Shown in pieces: positions 1-5,861 of a DNA stretch of 5,861 nucleotides. Within the stretch, counting starts at the first letter, position 1. Each line of letters starts with the position of its first letter. Under the pieces are notes generated by a model, which was not told the DNA's origin, searched no databases, and saw only the letters and a list, made by a program, of their open reading frames with translations. Source of the stretch: Clostridia bacterium. GTDB taxonomy: Bacteria; Bacillota; Clostridia; Oscillospirales; Acutalibacteraceae. The stretch is taken from positions 1-5,861 of the forward strand of contig JAFVWD010000345.1 of assembly GCA_017501865.1 (NCBI GenBank), written 5' to 3'. Both the position numbers and the translations under genes were made by a program.

Positions 1-16
1 GATTGGTTCTGTTAAT

Positions 17-946
17 ATGAAATCAAAACACAGACGATTTATTAACGCAATTGCTGTTATAATGTCTTTTGTTATAATAACAACTCTTTCGTACGTCTCA
101 GGCTTCGTTATAGGAAATTATCAGAACAACACTAAGCCTGCAGAAAACACTCCCCCCGGAGAAAAAGTTACAGTTATGACTTTTAACATATGTTCAACAA
201 CAGTAGGCAAAAAAACCTGGGAGGAACGCACAGAAGCTGTTACCGACTTAATTCTCGACAGTAGTGCCGATTCTATAGGATTACAGGAGGCAACACCTTA
301 CTGGATGGAAGTACTTCACAACAGCCTCGGCTCCTTATATGACTATGTAGGTGTCGGCTCCAACTCTGCCTCAGGATATACTGACAACGATGACTACAAC
401 GACGAGTTCACCGCAATATTTTATTTAAAAAACAAATACTCGGTAGCGGACAGCGGCTACTTCTGGCTTTCTCAAACACCCGAAAAATCTTCATATGGCT
501 GGAACTCTGCTTACAAAAGAATTTGTACATGGGTTGTATTGGAAAACAAAAAAACAAAGAAAAAATATGTGCACATAAATGCACACTTTGACAATGCAAG
601 CAGCGAAGCAAGAAGAAACAGTATCCCTATGATTCTTGAGAAGGTAAAAGCCTTCAAGGACTTACCTGTTGTTTTCACGGGAGATTTGAATTTCATTGAA
701 ACAAGCCGTGGCTACGCAGATATAACTGCAGATGTTTTGAGAGATGTTAAATACTCTGCGAAGGATACAATGTCGCACCAGACATTTAATGGCGCTGACG
801 CTAAAAGCTTCAAGGATTATATACTTGACTATGCACTTATAAACAATAAATTTGCTGCAAAATCATATAAGGTTATAACAAAAAAGCGTAACGGCGGTTA
901 TATTTCTGACCACTACCCTGTTACGGTTAATTTGGAAATATGCTGA
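17..946 (+). CDS. Exported or membrane-anchored endonuclease/exonuclease/phosphatase (EEP) family hydrolase
   Basis: A 309-residue protein of the metal-dependent EEP (DNase I-like) fold, which cleaves phosphodiester or phosphomonoester bonds; the substrate cannot be read from sequence. Residues 1-8 are basic (MKSKHRRF) and about 9-33 are hydrophobic, so it is a signal peptide or single N-terminal membrane anchor with the enzyme outside; no lipobox is visible. The catalytic set looks complete: TFNI (Asn57), LQE (Glu91), an RICTW stretch (Arg168), INAHFDN (His190, Asp192), TGDLNF (Asp223, Asn225), DYILDYAL (Asp271) and a C-terminal SDHYPV (Asp298, His299). Length is normal for the fold. The first ATG fits the signal sequence, but the 16 visible upstream bases show no Shine-Dalgarno and no in-frame stop, so a start outside the window is possible. 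It converges on the phosphatase/FHA operon, so a functional link is not implied. Family is secure; secreted nuclease versus lipid or sugar phosphatase is open. Confidence 0.88.
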   Translation: MKSKHRRFINAIAVIMSFVIITTLSYVSGFVIGNYQNNTKPAENTPPGEKVTVMTFNICSTTVGKKTWEERTEAVTDLILDSSADSIGLQEATPYWMEVLHNSLGSLYDYVGVGSNSASGYTDNDDYNDEFTAIFYLKNKYSVADSGYFWLSQTPEKSSYGWNSAYKRICTWVVLENKKTKKKYVHINAHFDNASSEARRNSIPMILEKVKAFKDLPVVFTGDLNFIETSRGYADITADVLRDVKYSAKDTMSHQTFNGADAKSFKDYILDYALINNKFAAKSYKVITKKRNGGYISDHYPVTVNLEIC

Positions 947-950
947 TAAA

Positions 951-988
951 AAGGTGATGTAAAAACACAAAGTTTTTCACATCACCTT
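951..988. terminator. Bidirectional rho-independent terminator between convergent genes
   Basis: Bases 951-966 pair with 972-988: a 10-bp AAGGTGATGT/ACATCACCTT outer stem, then 6 bp AAAAAC/GTTTTT, with one bulged C (978) and a 5-base loop (967-971). On the plus strand it is followed by a T-rich run (CTTTATTT) and on the minus strand by TTTTTATC. It starts 4 bases after the EEP stop and ends 17 bases before the FHA stop, so it can serve both convergent transcripts. Confidence 0.87.
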
Positions 989-1005
989 CTTTATTTGAAT
1001 TCTGA

Positions 1006-2133
1006 TTATTCTTTTGAAATGTAGGTATTCCAATCAAAATTTTCTCCGCACAACGGAACAAACAACAGTTCGGTATTACCAACCTTAATTATTTCGTACG
1101 AGTTAAGTTTTGTAGGTACAAGAATCACGATATCATTAATATAAGCAAGACCGGAGCTGTTACCCGGTTGAATAAAGAACTCACTTTTTTTAGGTTCAAA
1201 AACAACAAATGCGTGCTTTTCCCCTGAAACGCTGTTGTCTTTATTTAAAACAATCCTGTTACCCGGCTTTCTTCCGATTGAATTGTTACCTGAATAAATA
1301 TTAAATGATTCTCCGAAGTGCTCTCCGCCTACACAAACAAGCCAACCGACAACCGGTTCAGAAACAGATGCCTCAACCTCTTTAGTCTGTCTTTTTCTCA
1401 TCATATAGCTATAATAATTAAGCGTAGCATCATCCTCATCGTCATCGAGCACTTTTTCTACTTCGCTTATTAAATCGCCGGAATCTTCATCCTCATCATC
1501 TTCTTCAAATGAAGAATCCTCATCTTCGTCAGAGACAACCTCTTCCTCATATGCAGATTCAGTAGCATCATTTTCTTCGTCACCGAAATTATCAGGAATA
1601 TAATCATCCGGTACGTCGTAGCTACTTACAGTACCCTCGTCATCATCTTCTTCATATGGTTCTTCATAAGCACTCGCGGTTTTATCATCCTCTTCATCAT
1701 CATAAGAATAAACAGCTTCATATTGAGTGTTATATCCGCTTTCCGTTTCATTATTGTAATAAGAAGGCGCTTCATTTTGAGGAATGCTGCTAACAGCAGG
1801 TTCACCCTGTTCATTTTCAAACGAATACACATCTTCATACTGACCTTCGACACCGCTCTCGGTATCAGGTTCATTTCCGAGAAGTCTCGTACCGCACTCA
1901 GAGCAAAAATTCACCACCTGTGCACCGCAGATGCAGTATGCCAACGACTCTGTTCCGCATGTAGGACACGAAATTTTTCTTTTTGCATCATAAAACAAAA
2001 CCGGTTGTTGGCAATTATTGCAAACATTCATTTTTTCTACGTTATATGACATACCTAATCTTGCACACTCAGGACAAAATTGATATGTATCAAAATCAAA
2101 ATAATGCTTATTAGCACATCTTACAACAAACAT
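1006..2133 (-). CDS. Zinc-ribbon / acidic-linker / FHA-domain protein
   Basis: A 375-residue three-part protein, probably cytoplasmic, with no signal or membrane segment. Residues 1-82 hold three paired-Cys metal sites: C6/H10 with C20/C23, C38/C41 with C56/C59, and C67/C69 with C77/C80. The start (RCANKHYFDFD...CPEC) resembles the zinc-ribbon opening seen on many Clostridia FHA proteins. Residues about 88-240 form a very acidic, Tyr-rich, probably disordered linker. Residues about 262-360 are an FHA domain, a phosphothreonine-peptide reader: SIGR (Gly287, Arg288), SVSGEKHA (Ser303, His307) and an Asn-rich turn ending YIND (Asn333). Ser-to-His spacing is SxxxH instead of the commoner SxxH. 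It is last in an operon, 18 bases after a PP2C gene, with GGAGG seven bases before its ATG. Family knowledge suggests a phospho-dependent adaptor, perhaps itself phosphorylated in the linker and dephosphorylated by its neighbours; that role is inference. Confidence 0.87.
   Translation of the reverse strand: MFVVRCANKHYFDFDTYQFCPECARLGMSYNVEKMNVCNNCQQPVLFYDAKRKISCPTCGTESLAYCICGAQVVNFCSECGTRLLGNEPDTESGVEGQYEDVYSFENEQGEPAVSSIPQNEAPSYYNNETESGYNTQYEAVYSYDDEEDDKTASAYEEPYEEDDDEGTVSSYDVPDDYIPDNFGDEENDATESAYEEEVVSDEDEDSSFEEDDEDEDSGDLISEVEKVLDDDEDDATLNYYSYMMRKRQTKEVEASVSEPVVGWLVCVGGEHFGESFNIYSGNNSIGRKPGNRIVLNKDNSVSGEKHAFVVFEPKKSEFFIQPGNSSGLAYINDIVILVPTKLNSYEIIKVGNTELLFVPLCGENFDWNTYISKE
1414..1870 (-). 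repeat. Low-complexity acidic linker with internal duplication (within the FHA gene)
   Basis: This segment encodes FHA-protein residues about 88-240, dominated by Asp and Glu with regularly spaced Tyr/Phe. Two copies of the pattern TESG-x3-QYE-x-VYS-(F/Y) begin at residues 91 and 130, 39 residues apart, and a partial third (TESAYEEE) begins at 191. The plus strand is correspondingly rich in TC, TCA and TCT triplets, which explains the long spurious open frames over it. It is probably a flexible spacer; several Thr residues in acidic context could be phospho-acceptors. Confidence 0.7.
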
Positions 2134-2140
2134 TTTTATT

Positions 2141-2145
2141 CCTCC
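2141..2145 (-). promoter_or_regulatory. Ribosome binding site of the FHA gene
   Basis: GGAGG on the minus strand, seven bases (AATAAAA) before the ATG at 2133 and inside the 18-base gap after the second PP2C stop. It fixes the start so that the first zinc-site Cys is residue 6. Confidence 0.8.
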
Positions 2146-2151
2146 AAAAAA

Positions 2152-2946
2152 TTACTTTATTTTCAAAACCGCGACAGTCATATTATCGCGTCTTTTTTTA
2201 TTCAATGAATTTTGCTGAGCTTTATTTTCAAATTCAAAGACAATTTCTTTTACAGCGCTTTTGCTGTTAAGAATTTCTAAAATCTCATTATCACTAACAA
2301 GCCTGTACAAACCATCTGACATAAGAATCACTTTATCACCGCTTCTTAATTTCAGAGGTGATAAATTTCTGTCAATAAGGCACTCAGCATCCATACCGAG
2401 GTAGCTCACGAGCGCTTCTCCGCGGGAAATTTCTTGTTGATATTCCTGAGCGGATATAATACCTGATACAATTTGCTTATCTAAAACAGTTTTATAATTC
2501 TGATCCTTAGTGAGCTGTACAAGCTCACCGTTACGCCAGAGATAAGCTCTGCTGTCGCCGACAGAATTCCAGTTAATTGAATTATCCTTAACCAGAACAG
2601 CTACCATAGTAGTTCCTGCACCTAATGATGAACCATCATCCTTCCTGAGATTACAAATTTCTTCGTTAGCGGTGCTTGTAGTCTCATATAAAAAATCCAA
2701 CGGGTTTAAAATTGGTGAAGCTGATTTGAATTCTCTCAGAACCGTATTCACTGCTGACTTACTTGCGATATCGCCTGAATTCAAGCCGCCCATACCATCA
2801 GCAACAACTACAACGCATTCTGAATCCGGTAAAAGATAGCCGAATGAATCCTGTTGCTCTGCCCTGTTACCCAGAACTTTTATAACTGCCAAATCTGCAA
2901 CATTATTTTCTGCTATCATTATACAGTCATTTTTAGCAAATGTCAT
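2152..2946 (-). CDS. PP2C-family Ser/Thr protein phosphatase (second gene of operon)
   Basis: A 264-residue soluble PPM/PP2C phosphatase that removes phosphate from Ser/Thr residues using two Mn/Mg ions. The motifs appear in order: GNRAEQQDSFGY (Arg28, Asp33), VVADGMGGLNSG (Asp50, Gly51), GAGTTMVAV (111-113), NSVGDSRAYLW (130-132), LTKDQ (Asp148), VILMSDGLYRL (Asp211) and RRDNMTVAV (Asp254, Asn255). All metal-binding Asp positions are present, so it should be active. The usual LTxDHS has Gln instead of His after Asp148. Length is normal for bacterial stand-alone PP2C. The start is set by GAAGGAG seven bases before the ATG at 2946; an internal Met at residue 10 is a weaker choice. It lies 20 bases after the first PP2C gene and 18 bases before the FHA gene. 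The paralogue next door is divergent, so the two may have different targets. The Stp/PrpC-type bacterial family is the nearest comparison. Confidence 0.93.
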   Translation of the reverse strand: MTFAKNDCIMIAENNVADLAVIKVLGNRAEQQDSFGYLLPDSECVVVVADGMGGLNSGDIASKSAVNTVLREFKSASPILNPLDFLYETTSTANEEICNLRKDDGSSLGAGTTMVAVLVKDNSINWNSVGDSRAYLWRNGELVQLTKDQNYKTVLDKQIVSGIISAQEYQQEISRGEALVSYLGMDAECLIDRNLSPLKLRSGDKVILMSDGLYRLVSDNEILEILNSKSAVKEIVFEFENKAQQNSLNKKRRDNMTVAVLKIK

Positions 2947-2953
2947 TATTCCA

Positions 2954-2960
2954 CTCCTTC
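2954..2960 (-). promoter_or_regulatory. Ribosome binding site of the second PP2C gene
   Basis: GAAGGAG on the minus strand, seven bases before the ATG at 2946. It selects that ATG over the internal Met at residue 10 and sits in the 20-base gap after the first PP2C stop codon. Confidence 0.8.
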
Positions 2961-2966
2961 AACAAC

Positions 2967-3713
2967 CTAATCTTCCCGCCAAACAGCAATTGCTGAAAAA
3001 TTATCCATTCTTTTGCCCTTACCGTTTAATTTTACTTCCTCGCTCATTTTTAAGAGCCATTCTTCAACAGTCCGTGAGCTTTTTAAAAACTCGCACATTT
3101 TCTCTTCAAGGATTAACTCCCAGAATCCGTCTGAGCAAAGCAGAAATGCCTGACACTTTTTTAATTTCAGCGGCTCTTGTTTTTCGTATTGCGGTGTTTC
3201 CCAGTCAACTCCGAGCACCTTTAAAACAATATTTCTGTCAGGGTGGTTTCTGATTTCGCTTTCCTCTATCTGATTAGAAAGTGCCAGCATCTGTGGAACG
3301 CTGTGGTCAATGGTTCTTGTTAAAACCTTGTTTCTGCTGAACACGTAACACCTTGAATCGCCACTGTGAACTATAAATGCTTTATCATCAGAAATATTCA
3401 GCGCAACTGCCGTTGTTTTCATTTTCTTTTTTGCATCAAGACGAGTCTGCTCGTCTATTAACCTTTTTTGCGCATTTTCTATTGCGAAGCTGAGGAAATC
3501 TTCAGGGGTAATATTCTGATTCACAAAATCATCCTTAAAGGAATCTACAACTAAGGATGAGGCTACATCTCCCATACCGTGACCACCGAGCCCGTCGCAT
3601 AAAATGCAACAAATTCCTTTTTCGGTCTGAACGACACCTAAAGAATCTTCGTTTGTTTCGCGCGTTCCCGACTCACTGAAAACAGCATATTTGTATTGAT
3701 GTCTTTTTATAAT
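2967..3713 (-). CDS. PP2C-family Ser/Thr protein phosphatase with a non-AUG start (first gene of operon)
   Basis: A Ser/Thr phosphatase of about 248 residues. Reading back from the ATG at 3575, the frame stays open for 46 more codons and encodes two essential motifs: SESGTRETNEDSLG (Arg18, Glu22, Asp23) and ILCDGLGGHGMGD (Asp40, Gly41). Later motifs are KTTAVAL, HSGDSRCYVF (118-120), IDHS (Asp136), FLLCSDGFWE (Asp195) and RMDNFSAIAV (Asp237, Asn238), so the enzyme looks active. No ATG, GTG, TTG or CTG lies in frame between the TGA at 3714-3716 and Met47. A near-ideal Shine-Dalgarno, AAAGGTGGTG (3717-3726), points to the ATT at 3713 or the ATA at 3710 as start; the ATA would give MKRHQYKYAVF. 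The 202-residue form beginning at 3575 would lack the first two motifs and is unlikely to be the product. A point mutation (ATG to ATA) or a one-base error in the nearby A run could also explain this. It leads the operon. Confidence 0.85.
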   Translation of the reverse strand: MIKRHQYKYAVFSESGTRETNEDSLGVVQTEKGICCILCDGLGGHGMGDVASSLVVDSFKDDFVNQNITPEDFLSFAIENAQKRLIDEQTRLDAKKKMKTTAVALNISDDKAFIVHSGDSRCYVFSRNKVLTRTIDHSVPQMLALSNQIEESEIRNHPDRNIVLKVLGVDWETPQYEKQEPLKLKKCQAFLLCSDGFWELILEEKMCEFLKSSRTVEEWLLKMSEEVKLNGKGKRMDNFSAIAVWRED

Positions 3714-3716
3714 TCA

Positions 3717-3726
3717 CACCACCTTT
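3717..3726 (-). promoter_or_regulatory. Strong Shine-Dalgarno in front of a non-AUG start
   Basis: AAAGGTGGTG matches the ideal AAAGGAGGTG at nine of ten bases. Measured from AAAGGTGG, five bases separate it from the ATT at 3713 and eight from the ATA at 3710. Nothing comparable precedes the ATG at 3575. It is the main evidence, beside the catalytic motifs, for the extended first PP2C gene. Confidence 0.78.
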
Positions 3727-3745
3727 TGTCTTTACACAAATTTTA

Positions 3746-3757
3746 GAATTGCAATTC
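3746..3757. promoter_or_regulatory. Perfect 12-base palindrome flanked by direct repeats in the operon leader
   Basis: GAATTGCAATTC is a perfect palindrome between the predicted transcription start (about 3788) and the ribosome binding site. It is flanked by two copies of ACAAATTTT (3736-3744 and 3767-3775) spaced 31 bases apart. It could be an operator for a dimeric repressor or chance in AT-rich sequence. No regulator is identified. Confidence 0.3.
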
Positions 3758-3794
3758 GAAGCACTACAAATTTTCGTATAAATATACATTTTTT

Positions 3795-3823
3795 ATTATA
3801 ACATACAAGAAATACAAATTCAA
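3795..3823 (-). promoter_or_regulatory. Sigma-A-like promoter of the PP2C-PP2C-FHA operon
   Basis: On the minus strand, TTGAAT (3823-3818) is followed after 17 bases by a perfect TATAAT (3800-3795). The expected transcription start is near 3788, giving a leader of about 75 bases before the first PP2C gene. It lies just downstream of the terminator of the surface-protein gene, which fits an independent operon promoter. The -35 matches TTGACA at four of six positions. Confidence 0.68.
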
Positions 3824-3834
3824 TAAAACTGTAC

Positions 3835-3884
3835 AAAAAAACAACCTATCATTTAAATTTTACAAAAACTGAAATGATAGGTTG
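3835..3884 (-). terminator. Rho-independent terminator of the LRR/FN3 surface-protein gene
   Basis: A perfect 13-bp stem (CAACCTATCATTT at 3842-3854 with AAATGATAGGTTG at 3872-3884) encloses a 17-base loop. On the minus strand it is followed directly by TTTTTTT (3841-3835). It begins 39 bases after the TAA of the surface-protein gene and ends before the operon's -35 box, separating the two transcription units. Confidence 0.85.
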
Positions 3885-3926
3885 AGTATTATAATTTATA
3901 TTATTTTTTCAATACCGGAAAGCTTA

Positions 3927-5030
3927 TCGCTTAACATTTTTACTTGCAGTAAAGCTACTTGCAGATTTTCCGTTTACTGCACGGACTGTGTATTTATAGG
4001 TTACACCCTTCTTTGCAGTTTTGTCGGTGCACACAAATGTTTTGCTGTTGGTTGTAGCAAGCTCTTTCCAACCGCTCCATTTGCCGTTTACATATTCTGC
4101 ACGGTAAAGCTTATAATTTTTAGCCCCCGCAATTTTGTTCCAGGTTACCTTTATACCGTTTGAGGTCTTTACAGCCTTTACTGTCGGGTTAAGCAAGCGG
4201 ATTACATTTGCTGATGCCTTATAGCTACTTAATGTATTACCGTACTTTGCACGGACAGTATACTTGTAAACAGTACCTGCTTTGGCTTTTTTGTCTACCC
4301 ACGAGGTTCTGTTTTTAGCCGCAGTTCCTCTGTTCTTCCAACCGCTCCATTTTTTTGTTTTTGCGTTATAGGTAGAAGAATAAACTGTGTAGCCTGTTGC
4401 GTTTGCTACTGTACTCCATGTTACCTTAATACCGTTTGAAGCATTAGCAACCTTTACTGTTGGTACAACATTATACTTTAAACTGCCTGTAGATTTAAAA
4501 GCACTTACATTTTTGCCGTTAACTGCTTTTACTGTGTAGCGGTAAATTGTTCCGAGCTTTGTGGTGGTGTCAACATAGCTTAAGCCTGTTGTTGACTTTA
4601 CAGTCTTCCAGCCACTCCACTTTTTAGTCTTTGCGTTATATGTTCTCTGATAAACAACATATTTTTGAGCATTTTCTACCTTATTCCAGGTTACCTTTAT
4701 ACCCTTTGCAGTATTTACAGCCTTTACTACAGGTGTTGCAAGCGGAATTGGTTTTGCAAAGGTAAAAGCAAACTCGCTGTACTCACTCGGATTACCGTAT
4801 TTGTCCATAGAAGCTACTGCATAGCAATATGTTTCACCATCTACTGAAGTCCAGTCGGTAAATGCTAAGGTAGAAGCGCCTACCGTTGCCATTTCCTTGT
4901 AAACATAGTTTCCTGCAGAATCCTTGGTGAGCTTGAACACTATGTATCCCTCAGCCTCTTTAACAGAGCTCCAGGTAAATTTAATACCTTTCTCTGTAGA
5001 GGTTATTGTTAATATCTCAGGAGAAGCAAG
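3927..5030 (-). repeat. Four tandem fibronectin type III modules
   Basis: The modules lie at about 4743-5030, 4470-4742, 4197-4469 and 3927-4196 (96, 91, 91 and 90 codons). Each has a (G)IK(V/F)TW strand near its start and a Y-x-Y-x-V strand near its end. The last three are close copies sharing KGIKVTW or NGIKVTW, a KWSGWK block and YTV(K/R)A. The first is more divergent and lacks KWSGWK. The near-exact DNA repeats suggest expansion by duplication. Confidence 0.85.
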
Positions 5031-5387
5031 CTTTACTAATTTTGGAATTGCTCTTACTCCTGTTTTTGCATTACAACGATTACAATGCCTTGACTCTGAA
5101 CCTTCTTTGTCGTAAGTAGGAAGCTTATCAATTGTATACTCACTGCTGTAATCGTGACCAAGTGCTGCGACAGGTATTGTGTAGCTGTTACCGCAGGAGC
5201 AGGTAAATGTTTTTATACCTGTTTCTGCACATGTAGGCTGTTTTGTCAAGCTTTCAGTATAGCTATGAGTGTGAGTGTTCACAAAAGTAAAATCGTTTTC
5301 TGCAGCGTAAAACTCAGCCTCTGAGCCGGCTACACCATAAATGATAAAGTCTTCGGTTTTACAATATTCATAATTTTCAGAATCCCA

Positions 5388-5801
5388 ATAATAACCAAAT
5401 GCATATTCAGCTATACTCATTACACTTCCCGGGATTGTTACACTTTTGAGAGAAGTACAATCGCAGAAAGCACTATAACCTATACTCATTACGCTGTCAG
5501 GGATTGTTACACTTGTAAGTGAAGAGCAACTATTGAAAGCAGCCTGTTGAATACTTTTTATGCTATTTGGAATTGTTACACTTGTGAGTGATGTACAACC
5601 ATAGAAAGTACCATTATCTATACTCGTTACACTATCAGGGATTGTTATGCTTGTGAGTGAAGTACAACCATAGAAAGCATACCGACCTATACTCCTTACA
5701 CTATCAGGGATTGTTATACTTGTGAGGTATGAACAATCTTAGAAATCACTATAACCTATGCTCGTTACACTGTCAGGGATTGTTATGCTTGTAAGAGAAT
5801 T
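5388..5801 (-). repeat. Six tandem 69-base (23-residue) LRR_5 repeats
   Basis: Six consecutive 23-codon units fill this stretch exactly, with a further partial unit running to the right edge. The consensus is xSLTSxTIPDSVxSIGxxAFxxC. Units differ mainly at the residues after SIG and around the Cys, as is usual for BspA-like LRR_5 proteins. The TAA at 5739-5741 is codon 21 of the most 5' complete unit. Confidence 0.88.
5739..5741 (-). other. In-frame ochre codon inside an LRR repeat
   Basis: The minus-strand triplet TAA follows GAT TTC and precedes GAT TGT. Aligned codons in the other units are TAT, TAT, AAT, TGC and GGT, and a single change from TAT would produce TAA. The frame is otherwise intact on both sides, so this is a nonsense change, not a frameshift. 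Confidence 0.85.
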
Positions 5802-5861
5802 ACAACCTGAAAAAGCTGCACATGCAATGGTTTTGGTGCCTTCAACTATTGTATAGCTACC

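Larger units (their letters stand above)
3924..5861 (-). pseudogene. BspA-like LRR_5 plus fibronectin type III surface protein, 5'-partial, interrupted by an in-frame TAA
   Basis: This is the 3' part of a large gene that enters from the right edge and ends with TAA at 3924-3926. One continuous frame encodes about seven LRR_5 repeats (pattern SLTSITIPDSVTSIGxxAFxGC), an LRR end-cap (IYGVAGSEAEFYAAENDFTF), a spacer with Cys pairs (CSCG, CNRC) of a type often seen after LRR_5 blocks, and four FN3 modules to the C-terminus. Such proteins are secreted or surface-displayed and thought to mediate adhesion or binding. No LPxTG, SLH or dockerin is visible at this end; an anchor could lie upstream. The frame is broken by TAA at 5739-5741, where sister repeats encode Tyr, Cys or Asn. 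The next in-frame ATG (5489) lies mid-repeat without a Shine-Dalgarno, so independent translation of the remainder is unlikely. It could be a true pseudogene, a strain-specific null allele or a base-call error. Confidence 0.72.

Noticed and set aside
408..696. Two Cys/Phe-rich minus-strand frames opposite the EEP gene
   Set aside because: They are antisense to strongly conserved EEP catalytic motifs and have no start signals.
1626..1874. 82-residue minus-strand frame rich in Met and Lys, and the overlapping plus-strand frame at 1723-2049
   Set aside because: Both are out-of-frame shadows of the acidic low-complexity FHA linker, with biased composition and no ribosome binding site or family signature.
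2967..3575. A 202-residue phosphatase starting at the ATG at 3575
   Set aside because: It begins inside the DGxGG motif, has no Shine-Dalgarno, and loses two metal-binding motifs that are encoded in frame just upstream.
3675..3717. A short GTG-initiated frame (14 codons) at the start of the PP2C operon, considered as a leader peptide or frameshift entry
   Set aside because: It overlaps the Shine-Dalgarno, is badly spaced from it, and shows no recognisable leader or standard slippery heptamer. It is kept only as a possible trace of a one-base error in the A run.
3882..5115. Plus-strand frames opposite the FN3 modules (3882-4163, 4665-4847, 4924-5115)
   Set aside because: They are shadows of the repeated FN3 coding sequence; their hydrophobic look comes from the reverse complement of Lys/Thr codons.
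3924..5489. A complete 521-residue FN3 protein starting at the ATG at 5489
   Set aside because: The ATG is in the middle of an LRR repeat, lacks a ribosome binding site, and the repeat frame continues upstream to the TAA and beyond it to the window edge.
5739..5741. Recoded stop codon or altered genetic code
   Set aside because: TAA is used as the normal stop of the FHA, second PP2C and FN3 frames here, and no readthrough or recoding signal was seen.
5388..5801. CRISPR-like regular repeats
   Set aside because: The 69-base periodicity is coding (23 residues) and repeats are contiguous and degenerate at codon level with no spacers.

Overview
The window looks like a piece of chromosome from an AT-rich, low-GC Gram-positive anaerobe, most likely a gut Clostridia member near Ruminococcus or Eubacterium (Oscillospiraceae-like). 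The grounds are strong AGGAGG-type ribosome binding sites, a BspA-like leucine-rich-repeat plus fibronectin-III surface protein of the kind common in those genera, and an FHA protein with an N-terminal zinc-ribbon start typical of them. The lineage is inference; no marker gene is present.

Layout. (1) 17-946, plus strand: an exported or membrane-anchored endonuclease/exonuclease/phosphatase (EEP) fold hydrolase. (2) 947-1005: a strong hairpin that can terminate transcription from both sides, because the EEP gene and the next operon converge here. (3) 3713 down to 1006, minus strand: a compact three-gene operon read as PP2C phosphatase, second PP2C phosphatase, zinc-ribbon/FHA protein, with gaps of only 20 and 18 bases and a good Shine-Dalgarno before each gene. 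A sigma-A-like promoter (TTGAAT-17-TATAAT) lies at 3795-3823. (4) 3835-3884: a terminator for the gene upstream of the operon. (5) 3924-5861, minus strand: the 3' portion of a large surface-protein gene with LRR_5 repeats, a Cys-containing spacer and four FN3 repeats. It runs off the right edge and carries an in-frame TAA inside an LRR repeat.

How the genes work together. The operon encodes two complete PP2C Ser/Thr phosphatases and one phosphothreonine-reader (FHA) protein, but no kinase in the window. It therefore looks like the 'eraser and reader' half of a Ser/Thr phosphorylation circuit whose 'writer' must be elsewhere. The FHA protein joins three Cys-pair zinc sites to an FHA domain through a very acidic, Tyr-rich, partly duplicated linker.

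Two points matter most for anyone re-annotating. The first PP2C gene has no ATG, GTG or TTG that preserves its catalytic N-terminus: homology and the ribosome binding site place the start at an ATT (3713) or ATA (3710) codon, and a conventional caller starting at the ATG at 3575 would remove two metal-binding motifs. The LRR/FN3 gene is interrupted by an ochre codon at 5739-5741, so the ATG at 5489 is not a real start. No tRNA, rRNA, CRISPR, insertion sequence or phage feature was seen.
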